Positions 44,303-54,325 of a DNA stretch of 63,299 bases are shown here, in pieces. Each line of letters starts with the position of its first letter. Position 1 is the first letter of the stretch. The DNA lies in NCBI GenBank assembly GCA_017935785.1, contig JAGBGU010000056.1:1-63299 (forward strand). The letters are read 5' to 3'. Under the pieces are notes generated by a model, which was given only the letters and a program-made list of their open reading frames with translations, was not told the origin of the DNA and did no database searches. Source of the stretch: Bacteroidaceae bacterium (lineage in GTDB: Bacteria; Bacteroidota; Bacteroidia; Bacteroidales; Bacteroidaceae). Made by a program: the position numbers and the translations under genes.

Positions 44303-45769
44303 ATGATACTGCGAAAATTATCTCTTCTGACATTATTGTCAGTATGCCTTTCTTCCCTTTCCCAAACATCCATCCGTCTGCCCGATATCATCAGTTCCGG
44401 CATGGTTCTGCAGCAGCAGACCGAAGTAAAGATCTGGGGTAAGGCAACGCCCGGAAGCCGCATCTCGATACACACCGACTGGACACGGAAAGACATTTCC
44501 ACAGAAGCCGATGCGGACAGCACCTGGTTTCTGCGCGTTACCACTCCCAAAGCATCATGGCACCAGCATGTAATCGCTTTGCGCGAGAACGGGAACGCCA
44601 CCACACAGGTTGTTCTTTCCAATGTCCTGATTGGCGAGGTATGGTTCTGCTCGGGACAGTCAAACATGGAAATGTTCCTTAATGGCTTCGGAGGCTGTCC
44701 CATTGACGGTGCCAACGAAGAGATTGCCACTGCAGCGGAATGGGCTGGCCGCATACGTATGGCCAATGTGCCGAAAACCGGAAATACGGAGCCACAGGAA
44801 TGGGTAAGCGGCTGTAAATGGAATGTGCCCGACGTAAATACCGCTCCATGGATGAGTGCGGCGGCCTGGCATTTTGCCAAAATGCTGACACGCACACTGC
44901 AAGTTCCGGTGGGCATTATTTCATGCGCCTGGGGCGGTTCGCGCGTGGAAGGCTGGCTGCCACGAAACATACTGGAGTCCTACCCCGACATCAAGTTGGA
45001 AGAAGAACTGAAACGTGGTTGGAACGGACGCTGGTGGGAATACCACAGTCCCATGATCATGTACAATGCCATGCTGCATCCGCTCCGCCATTATACGATA
45101 AAGGGTTTCCTATGGTATCAGGGCGAATCCAATGTGGGTCGTCACAACGTACATGCCGAGCGTCTGAAGACCATGGCAGACCTCTGGCGTAAGGAGTTTG
45201 GAGGAACGGCAGAAACCCTTCCTTTCTATCTGGCGGAAATTGCTCCGTGGGAAGGATACGGTGGCAAAGACGGTATTAGCGGTGCCCTGTTGCGCGAGGC
45301 TCAGCACCAGGCGGCAAAGCTCATAGACAACAGCGGATGCATCGTTACCAACGATCTGGTAAAGCCCTGCGAAGCTCCGCAGATTCATCCGGCCAACAAA
45401 CGCGATGTAGGTTATAGGTTTGCCTATATGGCATTGCAGAAGACCTACGGCATCCGCAGTATTCTGGGACAAAGTCCGGAATACGAACGCATGGAGATTC
45501 ATGACAAGGAAATTGAGGTCTTCTTCCGCCATGCCGAAGACGGACTGAGCCCTTGGACAGACATCGTCGGTTTTGAAATAGCCGGAGCCGACGGTAAATT
45601 CCAGCCTGCCACAGCCCGTTATCACGAGCGCAACAGAAGCATTATAGTGAGCAGTCCGCAAGTGACAGCCCCCAAGAACGTACGCTATTGTTTCAAGAAT
45701 TTCCAGATAGGAAACCTTACAAACTTCCGCGGGCTGGCTGTCGTTCCCTTCCGGACGGACAAGGAATAA
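44303..45769 (+). CDS. SASA/SGNH acetylesterase
   Basis: 488 aa with a signal peptide. SGNH-type blocks: nucleophile Ser in CSGQSNMEM, LWYQGESNVG, and the late catalytic His in QIHPANKRD. Annotated in this class as sialate O-acetylesterase, but in a mannan operon it more likely removes acetyl groups from glucomannan before or during digestion. Spaced 13 bp after the transporter. Confidence 0.85.
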   Translation: MILRKLSLLTLLSVCLSSLSQTSIRLPDIISSGMVLQQQTEVKIWGKATPGSRISIHTDWTRKDISTEADADSTWFLRVTTPKASWHQHVIALRENGNATTQVVLSNVLIGEVWFCSGQSNMEMFLNGFGGCPIDGANEEIATAAEWAGRIRMANVPKTGNTEPQEWVSGCKWNVPDVNTAPWMSAAAWHFAKMLTRTLQVPVGIISCAWGGSRVEGWLPRNILESYPDIKLEEELKRGWNGRWWEYHSPMIMYNAMLHPLRHYTIKGFLWYQGESNVGRHNVHAERLKTMADLWRKEFGGTAETLPFYLAEIAPWEGYGGKDGISGALLREAQHQAAKLIDNSGCIVTNDLVKPCEAPQIHPANKRDVGYRFAYMALQKTYGIRSILGQSPEYERMEIHDKEIEVFFRHAEDGLSPWTDIVGFEIAGADGKFQPATARYHERNRSIIVSSPQVTAPKNVRYCFKNFQIGNLTNFRGLAVVPFRTDKE

Positions 45770-45782
45770 CACCCCGAATCGT

Positions 45783-47000
45783 TTGGCTATGGAAACTATG
45801 AAACAGTTGCGCCATGAAGCGCTTGATTGCCTCACCCGGCAGATCCTGCCTTTCTGGCTGCAGCAGATGCAGGATCCGGAAAAGGGTGGATGGTACGGCA
45901 GGATGGATGGTTCCGGCACACTTCACAAGGATGCGCCCCGCGGCGCTATCCTCTATGCCCGTCTGTTATGGACATTCTCATCGGCCTATCGGGTATTGTC
46001 CGCTTTGCCGTTAGGCATAGACACCGGTGTGTTGCAGCAGTATCATACGGCTGCCACACAGACGGCCCGCTATATCCAAGACCATTTTCTCGACCCCGAA
46101 TACGGCGGCACCTATTGGAATATAGATGCCGAAGGACGTCCGCTGGACACCAAAAAGCAGTTCTATGCCCTCGGGTTCATGATATACGGTTTTTCGGAAT
46201 ATGCCCGCGCCACCGGTTGTACCCGTGCAAGGGAGACGGCCATGCAACTCTTCAGCCTCATTGAGACACATGCTATGGATACGGAATACGGAGGCTATAT
46301 CGAGGCATGTACGCGCAACTGGCAGCCCATCTCGGATATGCGTTTGTCTGAGAGGGACGAGAACTTCCCCAAAAGCCAGAACACGCATCTGCACATTCTG
46401 GAACCCTATACCAACCTCTTCCGCATAGCTCCCGTTCCAGAGGTGGAAAAGGCGCTGCGCAACCTGCTGCATCTGTTTACGGACAGGATTATCAACCCCT
46501 CCACATATCACCTCGGCCAGTTTTTCCAGATAGACTGGACACGCATGGGAGCACTGGAAAGCTATGGACACGACATAGAGTGCTCATGGTTGCTTCATGA
46601 GGCGGCTCTTGTACTGAACGACAAAGAACTGTCAGACAGAGTAGAGCCTATTGTGCAAAAAGTGGCAAAGGCAAGCGAAAAAGGCCTGCAGCCAGACGGA
46701 TCCATGGCATACGAAACAGACGATGCCGACCGGCACTGGTGGGTACAGGCAGAAACGGTAGTCGGCTTTCTTAACCTCTATCAGCACTTTGGCGATAAGG
46801 AGGCACTTCAGAAGGCACTCCGTTGTTGGGATTATATCCGTCGCCATCTCATCCACCCCAAATACGGCGAATGGCACTGGAGCATCCGTGCTGACGGCAC
46901 ACCCAATCAGCAGGACGACCTGGCAGGGTTCTGGAAATGCCCCTACCACAACAGCCGTATGTGTCTCGAAATCATTGAACGATCCTTCGCTATCAGCTAA
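45783..47000 (+). CDS. Cellobiose/mannobiose 2-epimerase
   Basis: 405 aa, no signal peptide. AGE-family (alpha/alpha)6 barrel: GGWYGRMDGSG near the start, the catalytic histidines in ESYGHDIECSWLL and WWVQAE, and GEWHWSIRADG. It turns mannobiose into mannosylglucose, feeding the GH130 phosphorylase. A second Met (METMK) two codons on is an equal start. Last gene of the operon. Confidence 0.9.
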   Translation: MAMETMKQLRHEALDCLTRQILPFWLQQMQDPEKGGWYGRMDGSGTLHKDAPRGAILYARLLWTFSSAYRVLSALPLGIDTGVLQQYHTAATQTARYIQDHFLDPEYGGTYWNIDAEGRPLDTKKQFYALGFMIYGFSEYARATGCTRARETAMQLFSLIETHAMDTEYGGYIEACTRNWQPISDMRLSERDENFPKSQNTHLHILEPYTNLFRIAPVPEVEKALRNLLHLFTDRIINPSTYHLGQFFQIDWTRMGALESYGHDIECSWLLHEAALVLNDKELSDRVEPIVQKVAKASEKGLQPDGSMAYETDDADRHWWVQAETVVGFLNLYQHFGDKEALQKALRCWDYIRRHLIHPKYGEWHWSIRADGTPNQQDDLAGFWKCPYHNSRMCLEIIERSFAIS

Positions 47001-47091
47001 TGATAAGAAAATTATTTATTGCTGTCCGGTAAAAAACTATAAATTAGCTGATTATGGACAGAGTAAGACTGGTAGAAGTTATGTCACATAG

Positions 47092-47121
47092 AAGTATTGG
47101 ATTGGCTGCCCCAAAATGAGT
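47092..47121 (+). repeat. Dispersed 30-bp repeat, copy 1
   Basis: This stretch, with core TTGGCTGCCCCAAAATGAG, matches 63159-63188 at 28 of 30 positions. It lies in the 209-bp gap before the DUF4112 gene. The GGCTGCC here pairs with GGCAGCC 27 bp on (near 47139-47145). It resembles the terminal repeat of an IS but no transposase is present. Confidence 0.6.
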
Positions 47122-47173
47122 GTAAAAATTGTTTTTTCGGCAGCCATATACCTTTCCTTTCGCAGAAAAACCG

Positions 47174-47181
47174 TACCTTTG
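47174..47181 (+). promoter_or_regulatory. -7 element before the DUF4112 gene
   Basis: TACCTTTG, the Bacteroidetes -7 consensus, 28 bp before the ATG at 47210. No perfect TTTG is found at 19-20 bp upstream. Confidence 0.5.
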
Positions 47182-47209
47182 TGCAAAAGGCAGATATTAG
47201 ACGACAATC

Positions 47210-47722
47210 ATGCAAACCCTTCCCACGGAAAATCCGCAGTCCCCGCAACCCGGAAGATCCATGCAACTCATGGACTCACGCCTTTACCGTACCCTGCAAC
47301 AGATCGCACGTTGGATGGATACCTACTATCTGGATCCCATCATCGGCTTTCTGCTACCGGCCGGTATCGGCGACTTCGCTTCGGCCTTCATGGCACTGCC
47401 TTTCATCTTCTTCAGTCTCTTCATGGCAAAGTCGTTACCCCTCACACTGGCCATCATCAACTACACCCTGTGGGACATTCTAATCGGCCTCATCCCCTTC
47501 TTCGTGGGCGACGTTCTGGACATTGCCAGCCGTCCGTACCGTCGTAATCTGCAGCTCATCGAAGGCTATCTCACAGGCGACAAAGCCACCCGCCAACTGC
47601 TCCGGCGCCATGTAGCCATCACCCTCTCCACCATTGCCCTCTGCTGTCTGCTCATCTGGTTTATGATAAAAGCCACCCTTTGGTTCGGCAATCTGGTCAT
47701 GGACTTCTTTAGTGGTATGTAA
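47210..47722 (+). CDS. DUF4112 membrane protein
   Basis: 170 aa. Residues about 40-75 contain LDPIIGFLLPAGIGDF, the DUF4112 mark, followed by three membrane helices. No known function. A single gene with its own promoter, converging with the nuclease/phosphatase gene 29 bp away. Confidence 0.85.
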   Translation: MQTLPTENPQSPQPGRSMQLMDSRLYRTLQQIARWMDTYYLDPIIGFLLPAGIGDFASAFMALPFIFFSLFMAKSLPLTLAIINYTLWDILIGLIPFFVGDVLDIASRPYRRNLQLIEGYLTGDKATRQLLRRHVAITLSTIALCCLLIWFMIKATLWFGNLVMDFFSGM

Positions 47723-47751
47723 TAGTGTCAGAAAGGCAGCACAGCCCTGGA

Positions 47752-49791
47752 TCATTTCCCCAGATATTTGAATGTGGTCAGTACGGCAGAATGGTCCGAT
47801 GGCCAGATGTCATCAATCTCCGGTTGTGTCTGTACAATTTTTGATGAGAGAACACGCACGTTTCCCTTGCAATAAATAAAATCTATGCGGCTGAAGTCGA
47901 GTTGCCCGTATATTCCGGCAAACGTTCCCTCCGGGCGTATTACCTCGTTCGGATGTGCTGCCCGGAACGTGTCTGTATAACCATGCTGAGCCATATAGCG
48001 CGATGCAGGGAATGCCACAGGCCCATAGCCGGCATGCAGATGCGCAGCCTCGGCAGTCCAGTCAAGATGGCTGCACGAGTTGAAATCCCCTCCTATAACC
48101 ACGGGCACGTCTTTTTCCCGTAGGACAGGATCTATATCCTTTGCCAGCATATTGCGGGCATCCTCCATCGGCACCACTGAATCTTCCTTTACCCAGTCTA
48201 GCGGATTGTGCATTACATCGGGGTACGAACCTGTGTAATCGGGATGAGTGGAGAAACGCAGCCAGCAGTCGTCCACCAACACTTCGCAGCCATTTGGCAG
48301 AGTCACCATTGCCGGATTGGAGCGGAAATCGTGATAGGTGGGAAGTTTTCTCAGCGGATACCTGCTGAACAATGCCAGATTGTCTTCTGCTGAAGGAGTC
48401 TGTAGGCGAAAGCCCAGCGCAGAGGCTATCGTCTCCTGCAAACCGTATCCTTCCTGCATGGTTACCACGTCCGCCCCACTTGCCTTTATCAGTTCCACAA
48501 TCCTGTCCTTTCCCTGCAAGGGCACATGGTTTCCTCCATGCCAGATGTTCCATTGCAACACACGGAATACCGAGGAATCCGTTGCAGAGCTTTCTGTAAC
48601 CAGCATAGGTATATAATATGGCCTCGCCACCTCTGGTGCAACCCTCTTTCGGCCCAGCGTAATGTTCTCCATGGCTATGCGGAGAGTGTCTCCTGGACAG
48701 GCGTCAGGCGACACGTCGGCAGTAACCAGCAGATAGTTGGCACCCTCCTGCATTCTTTTCTGTAAATGCTCCGGCAGACTGACCTTAATCTTCTTACCCA
48801 CTGGCGTGCCCTTGTACAACAGTTCACGCTGTTTGCTCCGTGCCGTCTGCCCGGCATAATAGACCGCTATGGAAGACAGGTCTTCCGGCCGGCTATTCTG
48901 TTCCAGGTTCAGGGTAAAGTCCTTCACGGCAATCGGATTGGTTTGCCCTTGTACACAGATTCGCATCTTCATCATCTGATGGGCATTGCATCCCTTATCT
49001 GCATCCCACTCATTCTCTATAGGCACCACGCTGAACAGCCGTTGCCGTCCCTCATAATTCCGGAACTGTGGATTATCCGCCGGCACGGCACAGGCTATGG
49101 GCTTTCTGCCGTAATAGTCCACCCTTCCGTTCCTTAGGTGGTACGACTGGTATCCGCTTCCCACCCAGTTCAGTGCCGTATCATCTATGCCCGCATCAAA
49201 ATTGTAATAGGCCACCAGGTGCTTAAATCCGCTATGAGACGGGGACAAGGGCACACACATCCATTTCCGGATAGTGCGTCCGGAAAGGGACGTGTTCCAG
49301 ATTCTTACCTCGTCCATCATTCCGCCAAAAACCGTCTCGGCATATTCATTCACCCCGATGGCTCCGGGAATGATGGTCACGGCCGTATCCTTCCGGGCAT
49401 CCAGTTTTCCGTCCACATAAAGTTGCATGCAGGAACCGTCGCACGTCAAAGCCACATGATGCCACGCATCGTCCATCACTACTGACGATTTCAGCCCGGC
49501 CTTCACGCTGCACAACCTGCCGTCCTCAACAACCAGCGGCAGATTGTCAGCCTGCGAATACGCACTGTATTCCCCTCCGCCAAAGACCACCTCCTGCGCT
49601 TTCCATTCGGTATCGTCCCCCTTAATCCAGGCCTCCAGCGTCCAGGGCGCCTCAATGAAACCGATACCCGTCCGCACATTATTGTCCTTCCCGTCCAGTT
49701 TCAATGCCAGGTTCTGTGTTGAAGACATGCACGGCAGACAACCCATTAGCAAAAATAGCAACAAACTATATCTGAATGCAATAGATTTCAT
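47752..49791 (-). CDS. Secreted LamG-endonuclease/exonuclease/phosphatase fusion
   Basis: 679 aa with a signal peptide/lipobox-like start (LLMGC). Residues about 25-220 form a LamG/concanavalin-like domain (WTLEAWIKGDD, WHHVALTCDG, LYVDGKLDA). A middle region of about 170 residues is unassigned. The C-terminal 270 residues are an EEP domain: LQWNIWHGG, TMQEGYG, IGGDFNSCSHLDW, IDFIYCKG, WPSDHSAVL, with all catalytic blocks intact. Likely a surface phosphodiesterase with a sugar-binding module. Confidence 0.85.
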   Translation of the reverse strand: MKSIAFRYSLLLFLLMGCLPCMSSTQNLALKLDGKDNNVRTGIGFIEAPWTLEAWIKGDDTEWKAQEVVFGGGEYSAYSQADNLPLVVEDGRLCSVKAGLKSSVVMDDAWHHVALTCDGSCMQLYVDGKLDARKDTAVTIIPGAIGVNEYAETVFGGMMDEVRIWNTSLSGRTIRKWMCVPLSPSHSGFKHLVAYYNFDAGIDDTALNWVGSGYQSYHLRNGRVDYYGRKPIACAVPADNPQFRNYEGRQRLFSVVPIENEWDADKGCNAHQMMKMRICVQGQTNPIAVKDFTLNLEQNSRPEDLSSIAVYYAGQTARSKQRELLYKGTPVGKKIKVSLPEHLQKRMQEGANYLLVTADVSPDACPGDTLRIAMENITLGRKRVAPEVARPYYIPMLVTESSATDSSVFRVLQWNIWHGGNHVPLQGKDRIVELIKASGADVVTMQEGYGLQETIASALGFRLQTPSAEDNLALFSRYPLRKLPTYHDFRSNPAMVTLPNGCEVLVDDCWLRFSTHPDYTGSYPDVMHNPLDWVKEDSVVPMEDARNMLAKDIDPVLREKDVPVVIGGDFNSCSHLDWTAEAAHLHAGYGPVAFPASRYMAQHGYTDTFRAAHPNEVIRPEGTFAGIYGQLDFSRIDFIYCKGNVRVLSSKIVQTQPEIDDIWPSDHSAVLTTFKYLGK

Positions 49792-49817
49792 AAGTGGTGT
49801 GCGTAAATTATCTTATT

Positions 49818-51752
49818 TCAGACCTTTGCCCCGGTTGCATCAACCCAAGCCGTACCATTCCACCAGATTGGCTTACCAAGAGTCATATCGAAATAATTTT
49901 GGCCTATGATGGGGGCTATAGGTCTATTTGGGGTTATGCTTCCTGTCAAAAAATTATATTTTTCATCATATACAGGAACAATGTTATAATCCACTATCGA
50001 AGAACCATTATAGGACATCTTAAACATGTAATAATTAGTTCCTACAAGGAAGTACTCACCTACGCCATACTTACCAAAAATGCCAGAAACCATATCTGCA
50101 GGAAAACTTTCAAGAACATGAGCAAGTTTTTTGTCTATCTGCAGTTCATATTTAGATCCCACTTCCAAATACACTGGATAATCCGCCCCTTCTTTGTATA
50201 CGATGGCATTTGATCTGGATGGGGTATTGTCATGCAATGATATAATAAATTTAGTTCCTGGATTTTGAGTTCCAGTTAAATCGCCGACTCTGTATACTAC
50301 ATTTTTTATATTTTCTTCTATTACTGCGTCTTTTATTACAATATTTTTTAAACTATACTCATCAGTAGCTATATAAGATGGCACATTATAAGTGTTCCCA
50401 TCCTTTCCGGTATACGTCCTATTTGCATAACGATTTATGGTCTGTTTTATTTTTCCCGCATCTTCATCATTCCAGTTAAAGTAATCATTAAAACTATACA
50501 ATGTCAAGTTTTTGTGAAAATACTTAAATACTTGATAATGATTGTGACTGGAATTGACATTTCCCGTACTTTCCGAACAATTATACATGCAGGCATAACA
50601 ATCAATGAAATTATGATGAATGTCTGAACCATTACATCCAATCCATGAAAAAAAACTGTTATCAATTACAGGATGTATAAAATTTCCTGATGAGTCTTTT
50701 GCTTCAGGAGCATAGCCATTTATGTAATTGTTATAAATGGACGAGTCCACAAAATAAGCTTTAACTCCCTCTGCTTCAGAAATAAATGAAAAATTATAGA
50801 TTCCAACTAAATGATTATCATGTATTCTCGACCCAGTCCATACCCCTGTTTCATAAAATAACGTATGGATATAAGAAATGTTGCAACCCTTCAATAAAAG
50901 TCTGTGAACAAGACAATTATCAAAGATTTTAACATTTGCCGCTACCCAATCTGTCCATTCACCAGTTATATACAAATCTTCTAGTCTTAAATTAGACACC
51001 TCCGCATGAGCAAAGAGAGAAATGTTCGGCTCTTTCAAGTATATACCGCAAGGTCTGTGTTTATAAGCAGGATAATCTTCTGTCCGTGCAGCCTTGTCAC
51101 CTACAAATGCTATACGCTGTACATTATTGTATTTACCGTCATAATAATTGATGGCTCCGTTTATAATATACGTTCTGTTACTATTCAGATAAAAAGTATA
51201 CCCCTTACCATATTCAACTGTTGTTTCTTTTCCATCTGTTCCTTTCCTTTTTTGTGTACCGGCACACATTTTCAAAGCACGCCTGAAAGCCTCTGTACAG
51301 TCAGTCTTTCCATCCCCAACAGCACCAAACCATTCTATGCTTATTCTGTCAGAGGAAAATTCCCCGTCTATTGACAGTTTGTCCTTGAAAATATGATAAG
51401 GAGGTGCTTGTATGAAAAGTGTGTCATAATCGTATGAAGCCTTGTTGTACATCACCAATCTGCCGTTAGCTAGGCTACCACCCCTAAAATCAAAGATCGC
51501 CTTCTTTGGAACAGACACGTTTCGGCCTTCCAAATCAAAGTCATACCTGATTTCATAGATGGTATTCTCCTGCGTCACCTGCTCGGCAAATGTCTTGTCC
51601 TTGCCCAGCACCACATAGCCCATACCATGGGCAGAAGGCAAACGGTTTAAAGCAGAAGAATCTACCCTATCTCTTGCCCCCACCGGCAAATGTGTGGCTG
51701 CTGCAAGTGTGCCCGCACATCCCACAGACTTCACAAAACGCCTTCTATCCAT
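49818..51752 (-). CDS. Tat-exported right-handed beta-helix (pectate-lyase-3-like) protein
   Basis: 644 aa. The start MDRRRFVKSVGCAG is a twin-arginine signal. From about residue 135 the sequence WFGAVGDGKTDCTEAFRRAL is the entry motif of Pectate_lyase_3/tailspike helices, followed by Asn/Tyr-rich coils. The C-terminal 60 residues (NRPIAPIIGQNYFDMTLGKP then a WWNGTAWV end) resemble phage tail-fibre tips. AT-richer than its neighbours. Probably a polysaccharide lyase or hydrolase tied to the adjacent glycan locus. Confidence 0.7.
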   Translation of the reverse strand: MDRRRFVKSVGCAGTLAAATHLPVGARDRVDSSALNRLPSAHGMGYVVLGKDKTFAEQVTQENTIYEIRYDFDLEGRNVSVPKKAIFDFRGGSLANGRLVMYNKASYDYDTLFIQAPPYHIFKDKLSIDGEFSSDRISIEWFGAVGDGKTDCTEAFRRALKMCAGTQKRKGTDGKETTVEYGKGYTFYLNSNRTYIINGAINYYDGKYNNVQRIAFVGDKAARTEDYPAYKHRPCGIYLKEPNISLFAHAEVSNLRLEDLYITGEWTDWVAANVKIFDNCLVHRLLLKGCNISYIHTLFYETGVWTGSRIHDNHLVGIYNFSFISEAEGVKAYFVDSSIYNNYINGYAPEAKDSSGNFIHPVIDNSFFSWIGCNGSDIHHNFIDCYACMYNCSESTGNVNSSHNHYQVFKYFHKNLTLYSFNDYFNWNDEDAGKIKQTINRYANRTYTGKDGNTYNVPSYIATDEYSLKNIVIKDAVIEENIKNVVYRVGDLTGTQNPGTKFIISLHDNTPSRSNAIVYKEGADYPVYLEVGSKYELQIDKKLAHVLESFPADMVSGIFGKYGVGEYFLVGTNYYMFKMSYNGSSIVDYNIVPVYDEKYNFLTGSITPNRPIAPIIGQNYFDMTLGKPIWWNGTAWVDATGAKV

Positions 51753-51791
51753 TACAATATAATTTTGACTGAATAATACTACAGCAAATTC

Positions 51792-52925
51792 TTACAACCT
51801 AACTTCTTTAATAGTCATTCCCCACGCTCGCTTGCACAAAAGCCACAAAGCGTTATGTTGATAGACTTCTTGAAATTTCCACAAAGACTTAAAATAACTC
51901 ATGGCAAGAGCAAAACGAAAGCCAAAATATCCATATCCCTTGGTGTAAATACTATTGCCATGAAAAACATCTTGCAATATTCGGGTCGTCATTTTTTCCT
52001 TATCAGAAGATAAGGACTTTGCAGAAGAGACTCTGTTGTACGCCATTGCATTTACGCCGAGGTGCTTTTCACAAATAAAATTAAGACATTCCACGAAACG
52101 GGTATAGTGCATCTTGTCACACCACTCCCAGAAACTCTTCCAGTCCACATTTTCCCTCTCCTTCCTCACAAATAAAGCCCAATCCAAGACATTCCTTATT
52201 TTTATACTTTCATATAGGAAATGGCTCATGGAGTGCGCAGTAAGGAACAAGGCGTTGAAATCTGCAGAAGGAAGAATAAGTTTGCTTCCCTCAAACCTGT
52301 GGCTAAGATTTACCAAATTTCTCAGATGTATTTCCAGTTCTTTCGTCTCTTTTCCATCCTTTATAGACAATGAAAATTGGTGATTTTCGATTTCCATTCC
52401 TTTAAAGACAATGTGAGAGTGCTTATAGTATCCGCGTTTTACTTTATAGTTACCTTTCTCCGCAGCTATATTTCCTTTCTCGTAACAATTCTCCCATTTT
52501 ATGCCATTTGGAGTGTGTTCAAAAAGATAACAGTCCAAATCACCGAATTCCCGGTGCAGGGGATTTGGGTAGTATGTACTGATGGCAATACCCTTCAGTA
52601 CAAGTGTGTGCAGTCCTTCCTCTGCCATCCGTTCAGCAAACTCGGCAGACAGGCAGCGAATCTTGGACATCTTGTTCTCTATCGCCATAGATTGGGCATA
52701 CCACTTCAATGTCTGCTCCTTTGGAGGTCTGGGAAAATCTTCGGACTCGCTATACGCCCGTGACAATTTGTCAAAAACGACAGCTGTCACACCCTGCGCC
52801 TTGGACAAACGGTAAAGTTCCGCCCATTCTTCCTTCGTAACATCCATAAAGCGTACGGCATCAAGCGGCAAATCATGAATTACCGTACGTAATATGTATA
52901 ATAATAATTCCTCTATTTTATTCAT
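51792..52925 (-). CDS. Nucleotidyltransferase-family protein (NTP_transf_5)
   Basis: 377 aa from the MNKIEELLL start; an upstream extension is possible. The block VLKGIAISTYYPNPLHREFGD contains the GxD-type nucleotidyltransferase metal site of this family. Such proteins are common in Bacteroidales capsule loci; the substrate is unknown. It is AT-rich like the preceding gene. Confidence 0.75.
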   Translation of the reverse strand: MNKIEELLLYILRTVIHDLPLDAVRFMDVTKEEWAELYRLSKAQGVTAVVFDKLSRAYSESEDFPRPPKEQTLKWYAQSMAIENKMSKIRCLSAEFAERMAEEGLHTLVLKGIAISTYYPNPLHREFGDLDCYLFEHTPNGIKWENCYEKGNIAAEKGNYKVKRGYYKHSHIVFKGMEIENHQFSLSIKDGKETKELEIHLRNLVNLSHRFEGSKLILPSADFNALFLTAHSMSHFLYESIKIRNVLDWALFVRKERENVDWKSFWEWCDKMHYTRFVECLNFICEKHLGVNAMAYNRVSSAKSLSSDKEKMTTRILQDVFHGNSIYTKGYGYFGFRFALAMSYFKSLWKFQEVYQHNALWLLCKRAWGMTIKEVRL

Positions 52926-53053
52926 TTTCCTTATCGTTGTCTCACGCAAATCCCGCAAATCTCGCTAAAAGAATATTGGGCTGCATGACTTCTGTAATTA
53001 ATTTCTATTATTTAACTTCGCGTGATCTGTGAGATTCGCGTGAGATTCATCTC

Positions 53054-54229
53054 TCACATCCCCGAGCGTCTGATTCTCAACTCAATTGCCTCGGGATGAG
53101 CATTACAGAACTCGCCCGCATTCTTTACGACTACTGCCAAGTAACCTCCGCCACCCGCACCCGGCATCTTCCATGCCAGCACATCCTCCATGGCGCTGTA
53201 TTTCTCAATGTAATCCGGAACACTGCCCTGTATCATGGCCGGGAACATTGCCACCTGTGCATGGAAAGAATCCTTGTAGGCAGTGGCAAAGGCGTCCAAA
53301 TCCATATTCATGATTGCCGTCCAGCATCGTTCTGCTGAAGCAGCAAGTGCACGTACCTTACCGGGAGTGATGTCCTGTCCCTCCACCACTGAGCATCCTG
53401 GGCAACGGGGTTCCATGGGAATCATGCACAAATGACGTTCCAACCACTGCAGAATTTCCTCATCCTCGCAAGTTTCCAGCCTTTCCGGCCAGAAATGGTT
53501 GTCATAATAATGGCGGCAAAGCCCGGGCACACAGATGCCGATGGCATCCTGCGCTCCGCTGATAATGCCGTCCTCTCTTTCCGGGTGATTCTCAAAACAG
53601 AAAACCAGTCGCGCCAGTGTCTCCGGATCCATATTGGGAAGCTGGTAAGGCCAGATACGCTTTATCAGATTACGGGTAGAGGTGCTGAGGCCACAACGTT
53701 CCCGTATCTCAAACGATGGTTCCAAGGAGATGGTCAATGCCCAGCCTGGGGCATGACAACTCACATAAGGCTGGTCTATCCAAGTACCCGCCAAGTCCAG
53801 ACGCGTGGGTATCTGGCAAGGGCTCTTCTTTAGATCCGTACTGCTGCGAGCCGCCAAACCTTCATGCGGATCACGTTCCAGTACCACATACTCCATACCC
53901 CGTTCCTCGCACACCCTGCGTTTGGCATCCGAACCGCCGTCGCTGTTCACCACCAATATATCCGGATTCACAATATCCAACGTTGGGAGGAAGTCCAGTA
54001 TACCGCTGCCGGCATTGATGTAGGCTTCCTTTACATAACGGATACTCTTTACCATGAACAGGCGTTCTTGCTCTGAATACACTGTCTTATGATTCTTGTA
54101 GTGCAGGATGGTCTTGTCCGACCCTATCCCCACATACAAGTCGCCATATTGCGCAGCCTGGCGGAAAAACTCCACATGGCCCGAGTGCAACAGGTCATAA
54201 CATCCGCTCACAAATACTTTCTTTCTCAT
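53054..54229 (-). CDS. Cytidylyltransferase-GHMP kinase fusion
   Basis: 391 aa from the MRKKVFVSG start. The N-terminal 130 residues are a cytidylyltransferase (GCYDLLHSGHVEFF, with the HxGH motif). The rest looks like a GHMP kinase: an opening PTRLDLAGTWID, a middle block ISGAQDAIGICVPG and the C-terminal glycine-rich MPGAGGGGYLAV. Beside fcl and gmd it may make a nucleotide-activated sugar by phosphorylation then nucleotidyl transfer. The substrate is unknown; Fkp fuses similar activities in the opposite style. Confidence 0.72.
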   Translation of the reverse strand: MRKKVFVSGCYDLLHSGHVEFFRQAAQYGDLYVGIGSDKTILHYKNHKTVYSEQERLFMVKSIRYVKEAYINAGSGILDFLPTLDIVNPDILVVNSDGGSDAKRRVCEERGMEYVVLERDPHEGLAARSSTDLKKSPCQIPTRLDLAGTWIDQPYVSCHAPGWALTISLEPSFEIRERCGLSTSTRNLIKRIWPYQLPNMDPETLARLVFCFENHPEREDGIISGAQDAIGICVPGLCRHYYDNHFWPERLETCEDEEILQWLERHLCMIPMEPRCPGCSVVEGQDITPGKVRALAASAERCWTAIMNMDLDAFATAYKDSFHAQVAMFPAMIQGSVPDYIEKYSAMEDVLAWKMPGAGGGGYLAVVVKNAGEFCNAHPEAIELRIRRSGM

Positions 54230-54325
54230 TTTATATTTTATATTGTTAGCCATTGACAATTAGCTATCGGCTGTTGCCTCGAATCACAAAACTCTAAACT
54301 AAGGCTATTACCCGTTGTCTGTTGT

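Noticed and set aside
47092..47209. A complete insertion sequence
   Set aside because: Only one end-like 30-bp stretch, no transposase and no matching inverted end within a plausible distance.
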